From: Methylobacterium sp.
Lineage (GTDB): Bacteria > Pseudomonadota > Alphaproteobacteria > Rhizobiales > Beijerinckiaceae
Assembly (NCBI RefSeq): GCF_019745455.1
Contig: NZ_JAIETD010000017.1
Coordinates: forward strand, 1 to 64,000
Length of the DNA: 64,000 nucleotides
Reading direction: 5' to 3'
The notes under the pieces were generated by a model. The model was not told the DNA's origin. It did no database searches and saw only the letters and a program-made list of their open reading frames with translations. Positions 1 to 9,179 of the stretch are shown here, in pieces. The stretch's first letter is position 1. Each line of letters begins with the position of its first letter. A program made the position numbers and the translations under genes.

Positions 1-1274
1 CCGGCGTCTCCGACTTCGTGCCCGAGAAGCCGAGGCGGGCGGCGGCCGCGCGCGCCTTCGATTCCGGAACGTCCGGCATCAGGTCGCGGACATGGGCGTA
101 GGCGCTCTCGGAGGGCCTGAGCTCGTCGAGCTGGTGCTGGGCGAAATAGGCGACTTCCATCTTGCCCGAACGCTTCATCTCGCCGGAAAGCGGCGCCATC
201 CGCCCGCCGATGAGCTTGCAGAAGGTCGACTTGCCGTTGCCGTTGGCGCCGAGCAGCGCGACGCGGTCGTCGGGGGCAAGGGAGAGATTGAGGCCCGACA
301 GCACGATCCGGTCGGCATAGCCGGCCTGGACCCGTTCCATCGCGACGATCGGCGGCGAGAGCGGGCGCTCCGGGCTCGGCAGACGGAAAACCGGCACGTC
401 GTCCTCGATGACCGAGGCGATGATCTCCATCTTGGCGAGGCGTTTCACGCGGGATTGGGCTTGGCGCGCTTTGGTCGCCTTGGCCTTGAAGCGGTCGACG
501 AAGCTCTGGAGATGAGCGCGCTCGACATCCTGCTTGGCCTTGGCTTTCGCCTGCAGCACGCGCTTCTCGGCGACCTGGCGGGCGAAGGAGGTGTAGCCGC
601 CGCGATAGATCGTCAAGCGACCTTTATCGAGGTGGAGGATGTGGTCGACGCATTCGTCGAGGAGGTCGCGATCGTGGGAGATGATGATCGCGGTGCGCGG
701 GTAGCGCTCGAGATAGTCGTAGAGCCAGATCGTGCCCTCGATATCGAGGTAGTTGGTCGGCTCGTCGAGGAGCAGCAGGTCGGGCTCGGAAAACAGCACC
801 GCGGCGAGCGCCACGCGCATGCGCCATCCGCCCGAGAAGTCCGCGCAGGGCCGTGCCTGGGCGGCCGCATCGAAGCCGAGGCCGTGCAGGATGGCGGCGG
901 CGCGGGCGGGCGCCGAATGGGCCTCGATATCCACGAGCCGGGTCTCGATCTCGGCGCGGCGCAGGCCGTCGGCGGTTTCTGCTTCGGCCATGAGGCGGGA
1001 GCGCTCGGTATCGGCGGCAAGGACGACGGAATGGAGCGTCTCGGGGCCGGCCGGAGCCTCCTGCGCGACCGCCCCGATGCGCATGCCCTTGGGCATCGAG
1101 ACCGTACCGCCCTCGGTCGGCAACTCGCCGAGGATCGCCTTGAACAGGGTGGTCTTGCCGGCGCCGTTGCGGCCGACGAGCCCGACCCTCGCACGGTCCG
1201 GAATCGAGAAGGTGGCGCCGTCGAGGATCAGGCGCTCGCCGATGCGGTAGGTGAGGTCGTTGACGCGCAGCATG
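1..1274 (-). CDS. ABC-F family ATPase (3' end outside window)
   Basis: Soluble duplicated ATP-binding-cassette protein of the ABC-F type, which acts on ribosomes rather than membranes. Reading the reverse strand from the ATG at 1274 (MLRVNDLTYRIGERLILDG) gives a first Walker A GRNGAGKTT, signature FSGGWRMR, Walker B LLLLDEPTNYLD and a switch histidine in ISHDRD. A charged linker rich in Lys/Arg/Ala follows, then a second Walker A GANGNGKST. The gene runs off the left edge before the second signature, so the C-terminus is not visible. The tandem cassettes and the absence of membrane segments fit Uup/YheS-like members; the exact subfamily is not resolved. The antisense 500-aa ORF over it is a shadow. 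Confidence 0.93.
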
Positions 1275-1433
1275 GCGCGCTTGTGAGGGGACGGGCCGAG
1301 GGAGGCAAGAGGCCGGCACGCACCGCCGGCCTGTGCGGCGAAGGACCCGGTCTTCCCCATCGGAACTTGGCCATCGACTTGACCGGTGCAACGAGGGGCG
1401 CAACGATCGAATCACACGAAGGAGAGACGACGC

Positions 1434-2126
1434 GTGACCACAGGACGGCTGGCGGGAATACCGTTCTTCAGGGAACCCGGAATCGAATTATCGTCCTTCG
1501 AAACCCGCTGTCACTGGCGCAAGTTCGACGAGAACGAGGTCCTCGTCGATTACGACGACGTTTCGACCGACGTCTATTTCATCATCGCTGGTGAAGTGCG
1601 CATCCTCAACCGGTCGCAATCCGGCAAGGAAGTCATTCTCGGCGAGATGCGCGGCGGCGCCTTCTTCGGAGAGCTTGCGGCCCTCGACGGGATCGGGCGA
1701 TCGGCCAATGTCACGGCGCTCACGCGCGGCGAGGTCTGCGTCGTTCCGGCGCCGATCTTCCGCCAGATGATCTTCGCCTCGGAGCCGATCGCCGACCGGC
1801 TGTTCAGGCTGCTCGCCAAGCGGGTGCGCGAGCTGAACACCCGGCTGATGGAGCATGCGCTCCTCGACCTGCGCCACCGGCTCTACGCCGAATTGCTCCG
1901 CCTCTCGGTGCCGCGGGCCGGCAGCGACGGCGCCCGCGTCGTGACGCCGCCGCCCTATCACCACGTCCTCGCCGCCCGCATCGGCTGCCGGCGCGAACAG
2001 GTGACGCGCGAGTTCACCGTGATGGCCGCCGACGGTCTCATCGACCGGACGCGCGGTGCCCTTGTGATCCGCCGGCCGGACCTCCTCGAAGCGCGCGTGG
2101 CGGAAGCGCTGCGCGAGGATTCCTGA
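1434..2126 (+). CDS. Crp/Fnr family transcriptional regulator
   Basis: Cyclic-nucleotide-binding-fold regulator of 230 aa. The N-terminal beta-roll contains GGAFFGELAALDG followed by RSANVTAL, the region that forms the effector pocket in Crp. The C-terminus has a winged helix with LAARIGCRREQVTREF as likely recognition segment. No Cys-rich N-terminus is present, so an Fnr-type iron–sulfur sensor is unlikely. I moved the start from 1386 to the GTG at 1434 because GAAGGAG lies 9 nt before it. It sits 19 nt upstream of the PotABC-type transporter on the same strand and may regulate or be co-transcribed with it (inference). The effector is unknown. Confidence 0.9.
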   Translation: MTTGRLAGIPFFREPGIELSSFETRCHWRKFDENEVLVDYDDVSTDVYFIIAGEVRILNRSQSGKEVILGEMRGGAFFGELAALDGIGRSANVTALTRGEVCVVPAPIFRQMIFASEPIADRLFRLLAKRVRELNTRLMEHALLDLRHRLYAELLRLSVPRAGSDGARVVTPPPYHHVLAARIGCRREQVTREFTVMAADGLIDRTRGALVIRRPDLLEARVAEALREDS

Positions 2127-2145
2127 ATCCCTCGCCCGGCACCTC

Positions 2146-3228
2146 ATGACGGTTCCCGATCACACCGAAGGCGAGCCGCTGCTGCGGATCGCGGGCCTCA
2201 GCAAGCGGTTCGGTGCGTTCGCGGCCCTGAGCGATGTCTCCCTCGACCTTACGGCCGGCGAGTTCGTCTGCCTACTCGGGCCATCGGGCTGCGGCAAGAG
2301 CACCTTGCTCAGGCTGGTGGCTGGGTTCGAGACGCCCACTTCCGGCACCATCATGCTCGGGAGCGAGGACTTGGCTGCGCTGCCGCCGCACCGACGCCCG
2401 GTCAACATGATGTTCCAGTTCTACGCCCTGTTCCCGCATATGAGCGTCGGCCGCAACATCGCCTACGGCCTCAAGGGCATGGGGATGGGTCGCACGGCAG
2501 TCGCAGATCGCGTCGCCGAACTCTTGCGGCTCCTGCGGCTCGACGGCTTCGAGGGGAGGGCGCCCGATACGCTTTCCGGGGGCCAGCGCCAGCGTGTGGC
2601 CCTGGCGCGCGCACTGGCGCGCGAACCGAAGGTGCTCCTCCTCGACGAGCCGCTCGGCGCCCTCGACCGATCTCTGCGCGAGGAGACGCAAGGCGAGCTG
2701 CGCGCGCTGCAGCGGCGCCTCGGCACCAGCTTCGTCGTCGTCACCCACGATGCCGGCGAGGCGATGACCATGGCCGACCGGATCGCCGTGATGAACCAGG
2801 GCCGCCTGGTCCAGATCGGCGATGCCGCGAGCCTCTATGAGCGGCCCGCGAGCCGGTTCATCGCCGGGCTCCTCGGCGACGTGAATCTCATCGAAGGCCG
2901 CATCGCAGGCCCCGCAGCGGGGGCCATCCAGGCCGTCGAGACAGGCTTCGGCAGGATCGAGGCTGCGACGGAGCGGAGCTGGGGTCTGGGCGAGGCTGTC
3001 GCCATAGGAATCCGGCCCGAACGTGTAACGCTCGTCGCCGGTGCTGCGGCATTAGAGGGCAGGATCACGGAGCGCACCTATCTCGGCGACCGGCTGCGCT
3101 ATCGCGTCACCATGGCGGACGGCACGATCCTTCGGGCGAGCGTGCTTTCGAGCGGGCATGCGCTTTCTCCGGGGGATCCGGTCGGCGTCGCCTTCGCACC
3201 CGACGCGATCGCGATCCTGCCGCCATGA
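2146..3228 (+). CDS. PotA-like ABC transporter ATP-binding protein
   Basis: ATPase subunit of a spermidine/putrescine-family importer, 360 aa. Visible: Walker A GPSGCGKST, Q-loop in MMFQFYALFPH, signature LSGGQRQRVALARAL, Walker B VLLLDEPLGALD, switch histidine in VVTHD, and a C-terminal TOBE-like region from about residue 240 (GIRPERVTLV). It energises the two permeases encoded next. Its stop overlaps the next start (ATGA), so translation is coupled. The substrate could be polyamine, an amino-acid derivative or another small cation; sequence alone does not decide. The ribosome-binding site is weak, which fits read-through from the regulator upstream. Confidence 0.93.
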   Translation: MTVPDHTEGEPLLRIAGLSKRFGAFAALSDVSLDLTAGEFVCLLGPSGCGKSTLLRLVAGFETPTSGTIMLGSEDLAALPPHRRPVNMMFQFYALFPHMSVGRNIAYGLKGMGMGRTAVADRVAELLRLLRLDGFEGRAPDTLSGGQRQRVALARALAREPKVLLLDEPLGALDRSLREETQGELRALQRRLGTSFVVVTHDAGEAMTMADRIAVMNQGRLVQIGDAASLYERPASRFIAGLLGDVNLIEGRIAGPAAGAIQAVETGFGRIEAATERSWGLGEAVAIGIRPERVTLVAGAAALEGRITERTYLGDRLRYRVTMADGTILRASVLSSGHALSPGDPVGVAFAPDAIAILPP

Positions 3229-4130
3229 GGGAGCGGATGCGCCTCGTCCGCCTGCTGCCTCTGCTGCCGTATCTGTGGCTCGGCGCATTCTTCCTGCTGC
3301 CCTTCATCATCACCCTGAAGATCAGCTTCTCGGCCGCCGCCACGGCGCAGCCGCCATACCTGCCGGTCCTCGACTGGAGTGCCGGCCCGGTCGGCTGGGC
3401 CTACTTCCTCGAAGCCCTCGATTTTGCCAATTACGAGACCCTGGCGGGCGACAGCCTCTACCGGGACGCAGCCCTCTCGTCCCTGGCCCTCGCCGCCGCC
3501 GCCACGCTGATCCTCGTCCTCATCGGCCTGCCGATCGCCCATGCGATGGCGCGGGCGCCCGGCCGCTGGCAGCCGGCACTCGTCGCACTCGTCATCGTGC
3601 CGTTCTGGACGAGCTTCCTGATCCGGATCTACGCCTGGATCGCGATCCTGAAGCCCGAAGGGCTCCTGAGCGGAGCGCTGATGCAGCTCGGGCTGATAGC
3701 GTCGCCGCTGGAGATCATGAATACCCAGACCGCAGTGCTGATCGGGCTGACCTACGCCTACCTGCCCTTCATGGTCCTCCCGCTCTACGCCGTGCTTAAC
3801 CGCCTCGACCCGCGCCTTCGCGAGGCGGCGGCCGATCTCGGCGCCTCGCCGGCACGGGTGTTCTGGACCGTGACGCTGCCGCTTGCCCGGCCGGGGCTCG
3901 CCGCGGGAGCGCTGCTCTGCTTCATCCCGATGGTCGGCGAGTTCATCATCCCGGATCTACTCGGCGGCTCCGATACCCTGATGCTCGGGCGCGTTCTGTG
4001 GAGCGAGTTCTTCTCGAACCGCGACTGGCCCCTGGCCTCGGCGGTGGCGATCCTCCTTATCGTCCTTGTCGTCGGACCGGTGGTGCTTTTCCGGGAGGCT
4101 GAGGCGCGACGTGAGGAGGCGGGGAAGTGA
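3225..4130 (+). CDS. PotB-like ABC transporter permease
   Basis: Inner-membrane permease of the polyamine-type importer, 301 aa, with about six hydrophobic segments starting at LPYLWLGAFFLLPFIITL. The EAA-type coupling motif with its invariant Gly reads EAAADLGASPARVFWTVTLPLARPG, in the position expected for contact with the ATPase. The start ATG overlaps the potA-like stop by 4 nt and the stop overlaps the next GTG start by 4 nt. This gives a tight translationally coupled trio. Confidence 0.93.
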   Translation: MRERMRLVRLLPLLPYLWLGAFFLLPFIITLKISFSAAATAQPPYLPVLDWSAGPVGWAYFLEALDFANYETLAGDSLYRDAALSSLALAAAATLILVLIGLPIAHAMARAPGRWQPALVALVIVPFWTSFLIRIYAWIAILKPEGLLSGALMQLGLIASPLEIMNTQTAVLIGLTYAYLPFMVLPLYAVLNRLDPRLREAAADLGASPARVFWTVTLPLARPGLAAGALLCFIPMVGEFIIPDLLGGSDTLMLGRVLWSEFFSNRDWPLASAVAILLIVLVVGPVVLFREAEARREEAGK

Positions 4131-4900
4131 GCCTGTTCTCGCGCGCGGCCCTCGGCCTGGGCCTCCTGTTCCTCTACGCGCCGATCGCCGCCCTCGTCGT
4201 CTATTCCTTCAACGCCTCCGCCCTCGTGACCGTCTGGGGCGGGTTCTCGCTCAAATGGTACGGCATCCTGTTCCAAGACGGACCGCTCCTTGCCGCCGCC
4301 CTCATCTCCCTTCGCGTGGCCCTGGCCTCGGCCCTCATCGCCACGTTGCTCGGTACGCTCGCAGCGCTAGCGCTCGGACGCAGCGGCCGGTTCCTTGGGC
4401 GACTGCTCTTCACCGGTCTCGTCTACGCCCCGATGGTGATGCCAGAAGTCGTGACCGGGCTGTCGCTGCTGCTGCTCTTCGTCGGCCTCGGCCTCGACAG
4501 GGGCGTCGGCACCATCGTGATCGCCCACGCCACCCTCGCCACCGGCTTCGTCGCCGTCGTGGTCCTGGCGCGGCTGCGGGTACTCGATCAGAGCCTCGAA
4601 GAGGCGGCGGCGGATCTCGGCGCAGGGCCTTTTCGCGTCCTCGCCACAGTGACGCTGCCTTTGCTGGCGCCCGCCATCGCGGCCGGCTTCCTCCTCGCCT
4701 TCACCCTCTCGCTCGACGACCTCGTCGTCGCGAGCTTCGTCTCGGGACCGGGCGCCACGACCCTGCCGATGCGCCTCTACAGTCAGGTTCGGCTCGGGGT
4801 GAACCCGGAGATCAATGCAGCCTCGACCCTGATCGTGGCCCTCGTCACCGTCATCGCACTGTCTGCCTCGTGGCTCATGGCCCGGCACCAGTACCGCTGA
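4127..4900 (+). CDS. PotC-like ABC transporter permease
   Basis: Second permease of the importer, 257 aa, with six hydrophobic segments and the EAA-type motif EEAAADLGAGPFRVLATVTLP. It starts with GTG at 4127, overlapping the previous stop; GAGGAGG sits 7 nt upstream. It is the last gene of the cluster. The periplasmic binding protein (PotD/F-like) that normally completes such a transporter is not next to it: the downstream gene is convergent and unrelated. The binding protein may be encoded elsewhere. Confidence 0.93.
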   Translation: MSLFSRAALGLGLLFLYAPIAALVVYSFNASALVTVWGGFSLKWYGILFQDGPLLAAALISLRVALASALIATLLGTLAALALGRSGRFLGRLLFTGLVYAPMVMPEVVTGLSLLLLFVGLGLDRGVGTIVIAHATLATGFVAVVVLARLRVLDQSLEEAAADLGAGPFRVLATVTLPLLAPAIAAGFLLAFTLSLDDLVVASFVSGPGATTLPMRLYSQVRLGVNPEINAASTLIVALVTVIALSASWLMARHQYR

Positions 4901-4925
4901 GGATTGTCAAACGACCGCCCGCCCC

Positions 4926-6839
4926 TCAGGGCGCGTAGGCGCGTGCAGAGCCCGGAAGGTCGGCCTTCGGCGGAAATCGCATAGGGTCCGGTTTGACGAC
5001 CGCGAGGCCGCCTGGGTCAGACTCGGACCGGCGCAAGGCCGCCGGACGCACGACGATGGTGTTCCAGGGCCCGGCAATCTCGAAGGAGCGGGCTGGGCCG
5101 CCACCCTGAGACGAGATATCAGCCTGCGCGTCGACCCGCCGCTCGACGAGGGAGAGGGTGCCACCAAGCGCGGCTGTCAGATTGGGCGACGTCAGCGTGC
5201 CCTCGGCGATCTCGCAGAGCCCGTCCTTCACGCGCAGCGACACGCCGGCACGGGCAAAGTCGGTCCGTCCGACTGGCTGTAGCGGGAGGTCCGTGGCAGG
5301 GCTCCGCTCACGCTGCATCAGAGAAACGAGGTCGAGGCCGCTGATGGCGCCGTCATCGGATGCGATCGTGGCGCGTCCACCGAGGCGCGCGACAAGGTCG
5401 CCCATGGTCGCCGCCCGGCTCTCGACCGCGAGAGTCCCCCGGACGGCGCCTACGAGCCAGCGATATTCGCCCAGATCCGCAAGGAGGTCACCGAGATCCA
5501 GCCCGTCGAAGGCGCCTTGCATCTTGAGGTCCGTCGTCTGACGGTCCGGCGCGAGGCCGAAGGCGATCCGGCCCTTGACGACGCCTCCCTGGAGCGTCGC
5601 ACGGCCGATGGTTGCCTCGATACTGCCCTCGCGCACGATCAGGCCCGATGCGATATCCTCGACGAGCACAGGCCCGATGCGGGCGCTGGCGGCGGACAGG
5701 CGCAGATCGAGATCGCCTGCGGTGAACGAGCCGAGCGACAGTCGCCGCTCCTTCCAGTCGGGTCGCTCAGACGAGAGACCGAGTGCGCCGATCAGTTCGC
5801 CGACCAGCGGCGCGACGTTGAGCGTGTCCGCCGCCACGGTCGCCTGGATCGCGACCCGGTTGTCGGCGAAGGAGACCGCCCCTGCTCCTTCGAACCGGTT
5901 GCTGCCCACCTCCATCCGCATGCGTGGAAGCAGAAAGTCCTTGCCCGTACCCTTGAAGTCGGCTTCCACGGTGGCGCCTGACATCAGCGGTGCCAGCGCG
6001 ACGCCGCCGCCGGACCAATCCAAGGTCTCAGGGACCGAACGTGTGGCGAGCTTCGCCCGGCCGGTCATCTGCAAGCCGCCGTCGACTCGCATGGTTCCAC
6101 TCAGCGCCAAGCTGCCGGCCGGCCAGCTCGTATTCGTCGAGAAGCCGCTTTCGCGGCCTGCGAGGAGCGCGGCGATGTCGAGGCCGGAGATGTGCAGGCG
6201 ACTCTCGCTGCCATGCCAATTGCCGCGGGCCATAAGTTCGGTTCTGTGACTCCAGAAAGGGGAGGACAGGCTGAGATCCGCACCCGTCACGGTCTGGACG
6301 GTGCCGTCGCGGGGGTCGATCCCAGTGAGGGTGGCACGGGTAAGAGTGAACCGCGACGGTTTCGCTTCGGCACCGGAAGCCGTGCGAATCCGCGCGGCGA
6401 TGTTCTGAAGCGGAAGGTTCCAGCGCTGGTCCGCCGAAGACATCGGTAGGGTCACGGCGGCACCGTCGAGAGATAGGGCATCAACATCGATGCGGCCCGA
6501 CAAAATGGCGAGCAAGCTCAACTGCAGCGAGAGGCTGCCGCCTTCCGCCAGCAACTCGCCGTCCGGCGTCCCGGCGTTCAGGCGGGCTCTCGCGATGTTG
6601 AGGCGCGGGAACGGCAGCAGGGCGACGTGGGTGCCTCCCTCGACCGTCAGCGCGATGCCGTAGGACCGCCTGACCTCGTCGACCACCAAGTCTAGCAGAT
6701 GAGGCGCCTTCACGGGCCATGGCAGGCAGGCCGCGATGAGGCCGACGCCGACAATGCACAGACCAAGGCCTGACCATCCGAGGCGAAGCCAGTTTCGGAT
6801 GGGTGCGGTCGATGCGGTCGTGCGAAAGCGCAGCGGCAT
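4926..6839 (-). CDS. AsmA-family inner-membrane-anchored protein
   Basis: 637-aa protein with one N-terminal transmembrane helix (WSGLGLCIVGVGLIAACLPWPV) followed by a long periplasmic region of beta-strand repeats typical of AsmA. The start of the domain reads VEGGTHVALLPFPRLNIARARL; the C-terminal AsmA-like part contains GDLVARLGGRATIASDDGAISGLDL. Family members are bridge-like proteins linked to outer-membrane lipid homeostasis; the role of this one is inferred. It is a single gene, convergent with the importer operon (25-nt gap) and divergent from the CoA-transferase genes. Confidence 0.85.
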   Translation of the reverse strand: MPLRFRTTASTAPIRNWLRLGWSGLGLCIVGVGLIAACLPWPVKAPHLLDLVVDEVRRSYGIALTVEGGTHVALLPFPRLNIARARLNAGTPDGELLAEGGSLSLQLSLLAILSGRIDVDALSLDGAAVTLPMSSADQRWNLPLQNIAARIRTASGAEAKPSRFTLTRATLTGIDPRDGTVQTVTGADLSLSSPFWSHRTELMARGNWHGSESRLHISGLDIAALLAGRESGFSTNTSWPAGSLALSGTMRVDGGLQMTGRAKLATRSVPETLDWSGGGVALAPLMSGATVEADFKGTGKDFLLPRMRMEVGSNRFEGAGAVSFADNRVAIQATVAADTLNVAPLVGELIGALGLSSERPDWKERRLSLGSFTAGDLDLRLSAASARIGPVLVEDIASGLIVREGSIEATIGRATLQGGVVKGRIAFGLAPDRQTTDLKMQGAFDGLDLGDLLADLGEYRWLVGAVRGTLAVESRAATMGDLVARLGGRATIASDDGAISGLDLVSLMQRERSPATDLPLQPVGRTDFARAGVSLRVKDGLCEIAEGTLTSPNLTAALGGTLSLVERRVDAQADISSQGGGPARSFEIAGPWNTIVVRPAALRRSESDPGGLAVVKPDPMRFPPKADLPGSARAYAP

Positions 6840-7200
6840 GTCACTCCGGCAAAGTCGGCGGCATGGCCGTCGGTCGCGGCCGTCGCGATCGGGCGGCGCC
6901 CCCCGATCCCCTTAAAGCCTCGATGGGGCTTTGTCTTCAGCCGCACCTACGACGGTCCACCGTAGAGGTTCGACTCGACGGCATTCCGACGATCTACGAG
7001 GCTTGTCCTCGTTTGGAACCTGGCCCAAACACGCTCCGTCAGAGGAGCGCGGACGGCGCTGGGCAACAGGACGGGACCGGCTGGGTGGCGATGCTTCGCC
7101 GACGCCGCGGGCTTGGCCTTGCGCATGCATAGGGCGCGTCTTCCTCGGGGCCGCGGGACGGCGGCACGCGGCGTCGACGAGGTTTGAGAGGAACGGCTCG
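6840..7200. other. Intergenic region between asmA-like gene and scoA
   Basis: 361 nt without a convincing gene. It must hold divergent promoters for the AsmA-like gene (minus) and the CoA-transferase (plus), but no near-consensus -35/-10 pair stands out. Near its right edge AGAGGA lies just before the scoA ATG. A short imperfect hairpin (AAAGCC…GGCTTT, 6914–6932) has no T-run. The track ORFs crossing it are only upstream extensions of scoA's frame or random. Confidence 0.6.
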
Positions 7201-7938
7201 ATGAAGAAGGTTTATCCGGATGCGACGGCGGCGCTCGCCGACCTGCTCAAGGACGACATGACGATCATGGCCGGCGGCTTCGGCCTGTGCGGCATCCCCG
7301 ACGAACTCATCGACGCCATTCAGGCCTCGGGTGTGAAGGGCCTCACGGTCGTCTCGAACAATGCCGGCATCGACAATGTTGGCCTGGGCAAGCTGCTCCA
7401 AACACGTCAGGTCGCCAAGATGATCTCGTCCTATGTCGGCGAGAACAAGGAATTCGCCCGCCAGTATCTCGGCGGCGAGCTGGCCATCGAGTTCAACCCT
7501 CAGGGCACGCTCGCCGAGCGCATCCGTGCGGGCGGAGCCGGCATCCCGGCTTTCTTCACCAAGACCGGCGTCGGCACGCTGATCGCCGAGGGCAAGGAGG
7601 TTCGGGAGTTCGACGGCGAGAATTACGTGATGGAGCGCGGGCTCTTCGCTGATCTCGCCATCGTCCATGCCTGGAAAGGCGATACCGAGGGCAACCTCGT
7701 CTACCGAAAGACCGCGCGAAACTTCAATCCGATGATGGCGACGGCCGCGACCGTGACGGTGGCTCAGGTCGAGCACCTCGTCGAGCCGGGCGAGCTCGAC
7801 CCGGATGCGATCGTCACGCCCGGCATCTTCGTGAAGCGCATCGTGCACGTCGCCATCCGCGAGAAGCTGATCGAGCAGCGCACGACCCGCAAACGCGGCG
7901 AGCCGGCCAACCCCGCCGCCAGCGCCGGCGTCGCCTGA
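7201..7938 (+). CDS. scoA: 3-oxoacid CoA-transferase subunit A
   Basis: Alpha subunit of the succinyl-CoA:3-ketoacid (acetoacetate) CoA-transferase type, 245 aa. It opens with [16 protein letters not shown] and the family motif [13 protein letters not shown], then [15 protein letters not shown] and [16 protein letters not shown]. The enzyme transfers CoA between succinyl-CoA and a 3-oxoacid, feeding ketone bodies or polyhydroxybutyrate breakdown products to acetyl-CoA. I moved the start from 6931 to the ATG at 7201, which has AGAGGA upstream and gives the usual family length. It is followed 22 nt later by the B subunit. Confidence 0.93.
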   Translation: MKKVYPDATAALADLLKDDMTIMAGGFGLCGIPDELIDAIQASGVKGLTVVSNNAGIDNVGLGKLLQTRQVAKMISSYVGENKEFARQYLGGELAIEFNPQGTLAERIRAGGAGIPAFFTKTGVGTLIAEGKEVREFDGENYVMERGLFADLAIVHAWKGDTEGNLVYRKTARNFNPMMATAATVTVAQVEHLVEPGELDPDAIVTPGIFVKRIVHVAIREKLIEQRTTRKRGEPANPAASAGVA

Positions 7939-7960
7939 CAATCCAACGGAGAACACGATC

Positions 7961-8620
7961 ATGGCCTGGACCCGCGATCAGATGGCGGAGCGCGCCGCCA
8001 AGGAACTGCGCGACGGCTACTACGTGAACCTCGGCATCGGCATCCCCACCCTCGTCTCGAACTACATTCCCGAGGGCATGTCGGTGCAGCTCCAGTCGGA
8101 GAACGGCATGCTCGGCATGGGGCCTTTCCCCTTCGATGGCGAGGAGGACCCCGACCTCATCAATGCCGGCAAGCAGACGATCACGGCTCTGCCGACCACG
8201 AGCTACTTCTCGTCCTCGGATTCCTTCGGGATGGTCCGCGGCGGGCACATCAACCTGTCGATCCTCGGAGCGATGCAGGTGGCCGAGAACGGCGACCTCG
8301 CCAACTGGATGATCCCCGGCAAGATGGTGAAGGGCATGGGCGGCGCCATGGACCTCGTCGCCGGCGTCAAGAAGGTCGTCGTCGTCATGGAGCACGTCGC
8401 CAAGAACAAGGACGGCACCGAGAGCGCCAAGCTCCTCAAGGCCTGCGACCTGCCGCTGACCGGCACCGGCGTCGTCGACATGGTGATCACCGATCTCGGG
8501 GTCTTCACCATCGACAAGAAGGGCGGCGGCGGAATGACATTGGTCGAGCTCGCCGAGGGGGTCAGCGAGGACGAGGTGAGGGCCAAGACCGAGGCCGCCT
8601 ACAGCGTCGCCCTGGCTTGA
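7961..8620 (+). CDS. scoB: 3-oxoacid CoA-transferase subunit B
   Basis: Beta subunit, 219 aa, carrying the catalytic glutamate in [12 protein letters not shown] (E47), which forms the enzyme-CoA thioester in this family. Other family landmarks are [16 protein letters not shown] and the C-terminal [25 protein letters not shown]-type region. It forms a heteromeric enzyme with the preceding subunit. The length is normal and the two genes are clearly one operon. Confidence 0.94.
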   Translation: MAWTRDQMAERAAKELRDGYYVNLGIGIPTLVSNYIPEGMSVQLQSENGMLGMGPFPFDGEEDPDLINAGKQTITALPTTSYFSSSDSFGMVRGGHINLSILGAMQVAENGDLANWMIPGKMVKGMGGAMDLVAGVKKVVVVMEHVAKNKDGTESAKLLKACDLPLTGTGVVDMVITDLGVFTIDKKGGGGMTLVELAEGVSEDEVRAKTEAAYSVALA

Positions 8621-8783
8621 GGAAAAGCGGCGGGTCGTTTCGGGACGATCCGTCGGCCGATCGCTTCGGCATGGCTAAGCGCGCGTTAAGCCGACTCGTC
8701 GAATTCTCCGGATCAACGGGGCCGCGCCGCTGGGTGGCGGAGCAGGCCCTGGTGGATCGTGAAGGCGACAAGGGTCGAGGCGT

Positions 8784-9176
8784 ATGCGTAGCGTTGCGTT
8801 GCAAGTCGAGAATAACGTCGTGCCCTTCAGGCGGCTCGGCGGCAGGACTCCATCCCTCGATCTGGCGCCCAATCCTGCCCTGGCCGCCAGGCGCGGCGAC
8901 CAGCGCGCACTGATGGATGCGGTCTACGCCACCGGCAGCCTTGCCGTGGCGGCGGGAGATCGGGAGACGAAGCTGATCGCCTCGCGCCTCCAGGTCTACG
9001 GCTTCCTCATCGTCGAGGAAATCGGGGAGAACGGCGAGAGCCGCCGCCTGCGCCCGTCGGAGGCGATCCGCGCCGGCACCGACAGGCCCTGGCGCGTCTC
9101 CAAGGCCGCCTATGGCGGCGGTCAGGCGGTGACGATCCCGGCCGTCGACCACTTCCTGTTCGACCAGCCGGCCTGA
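8784..9176 (+). CDS. Hypothetical protein, 130 aa
   Basis: I do not recognise this family. It is a soluble, mixed-charge protein with no signal peptide or membrane segment. The N-terminus (MRSVALQVENNVVPFRRLGG) looks flexible; the remainder (DQRALMDAVYATGSLAVAAGD… VYGFLIVEEIGENGESRRLRPSEAI) could be a small alpha/beta fold. A weak GAGG precedes the ATG. It ends 3 nt before the convergent papain-like gene. Length and lack of an overlapping better ORF support coding, but without homology I cannot be sure. Confidence 0.6.
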   Translation: MRSVALQVENNVVPFRRLGGRTPSLDLAPNPALAARRGDQRALMDAVYATGSLAVAAGDRETKLIASRLQVYGFLIVEEIGENGESRRLRPSEAIRAGTDRPWRVSKAAYGGGQAVTIPAVDHFLFDQPA

Positions 9177-9179
9177 GAA

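Noticed and set aside
92-1594. 500-aa plus-strand ORF
   Set aside because: Antisense to the ABC-F gene and runs into the Crp/Fnr gene out of frame; composition (Arg/Gly/Ala/Glu-rich) is typical of GC-rich antisense frames.
6914-6932. AAAGCC…GGCTTT hairpin as a terminator
   Set aside because: Only 6 bp, no T-run, and it lies upstream of divergent genes where a terminator is not expected.
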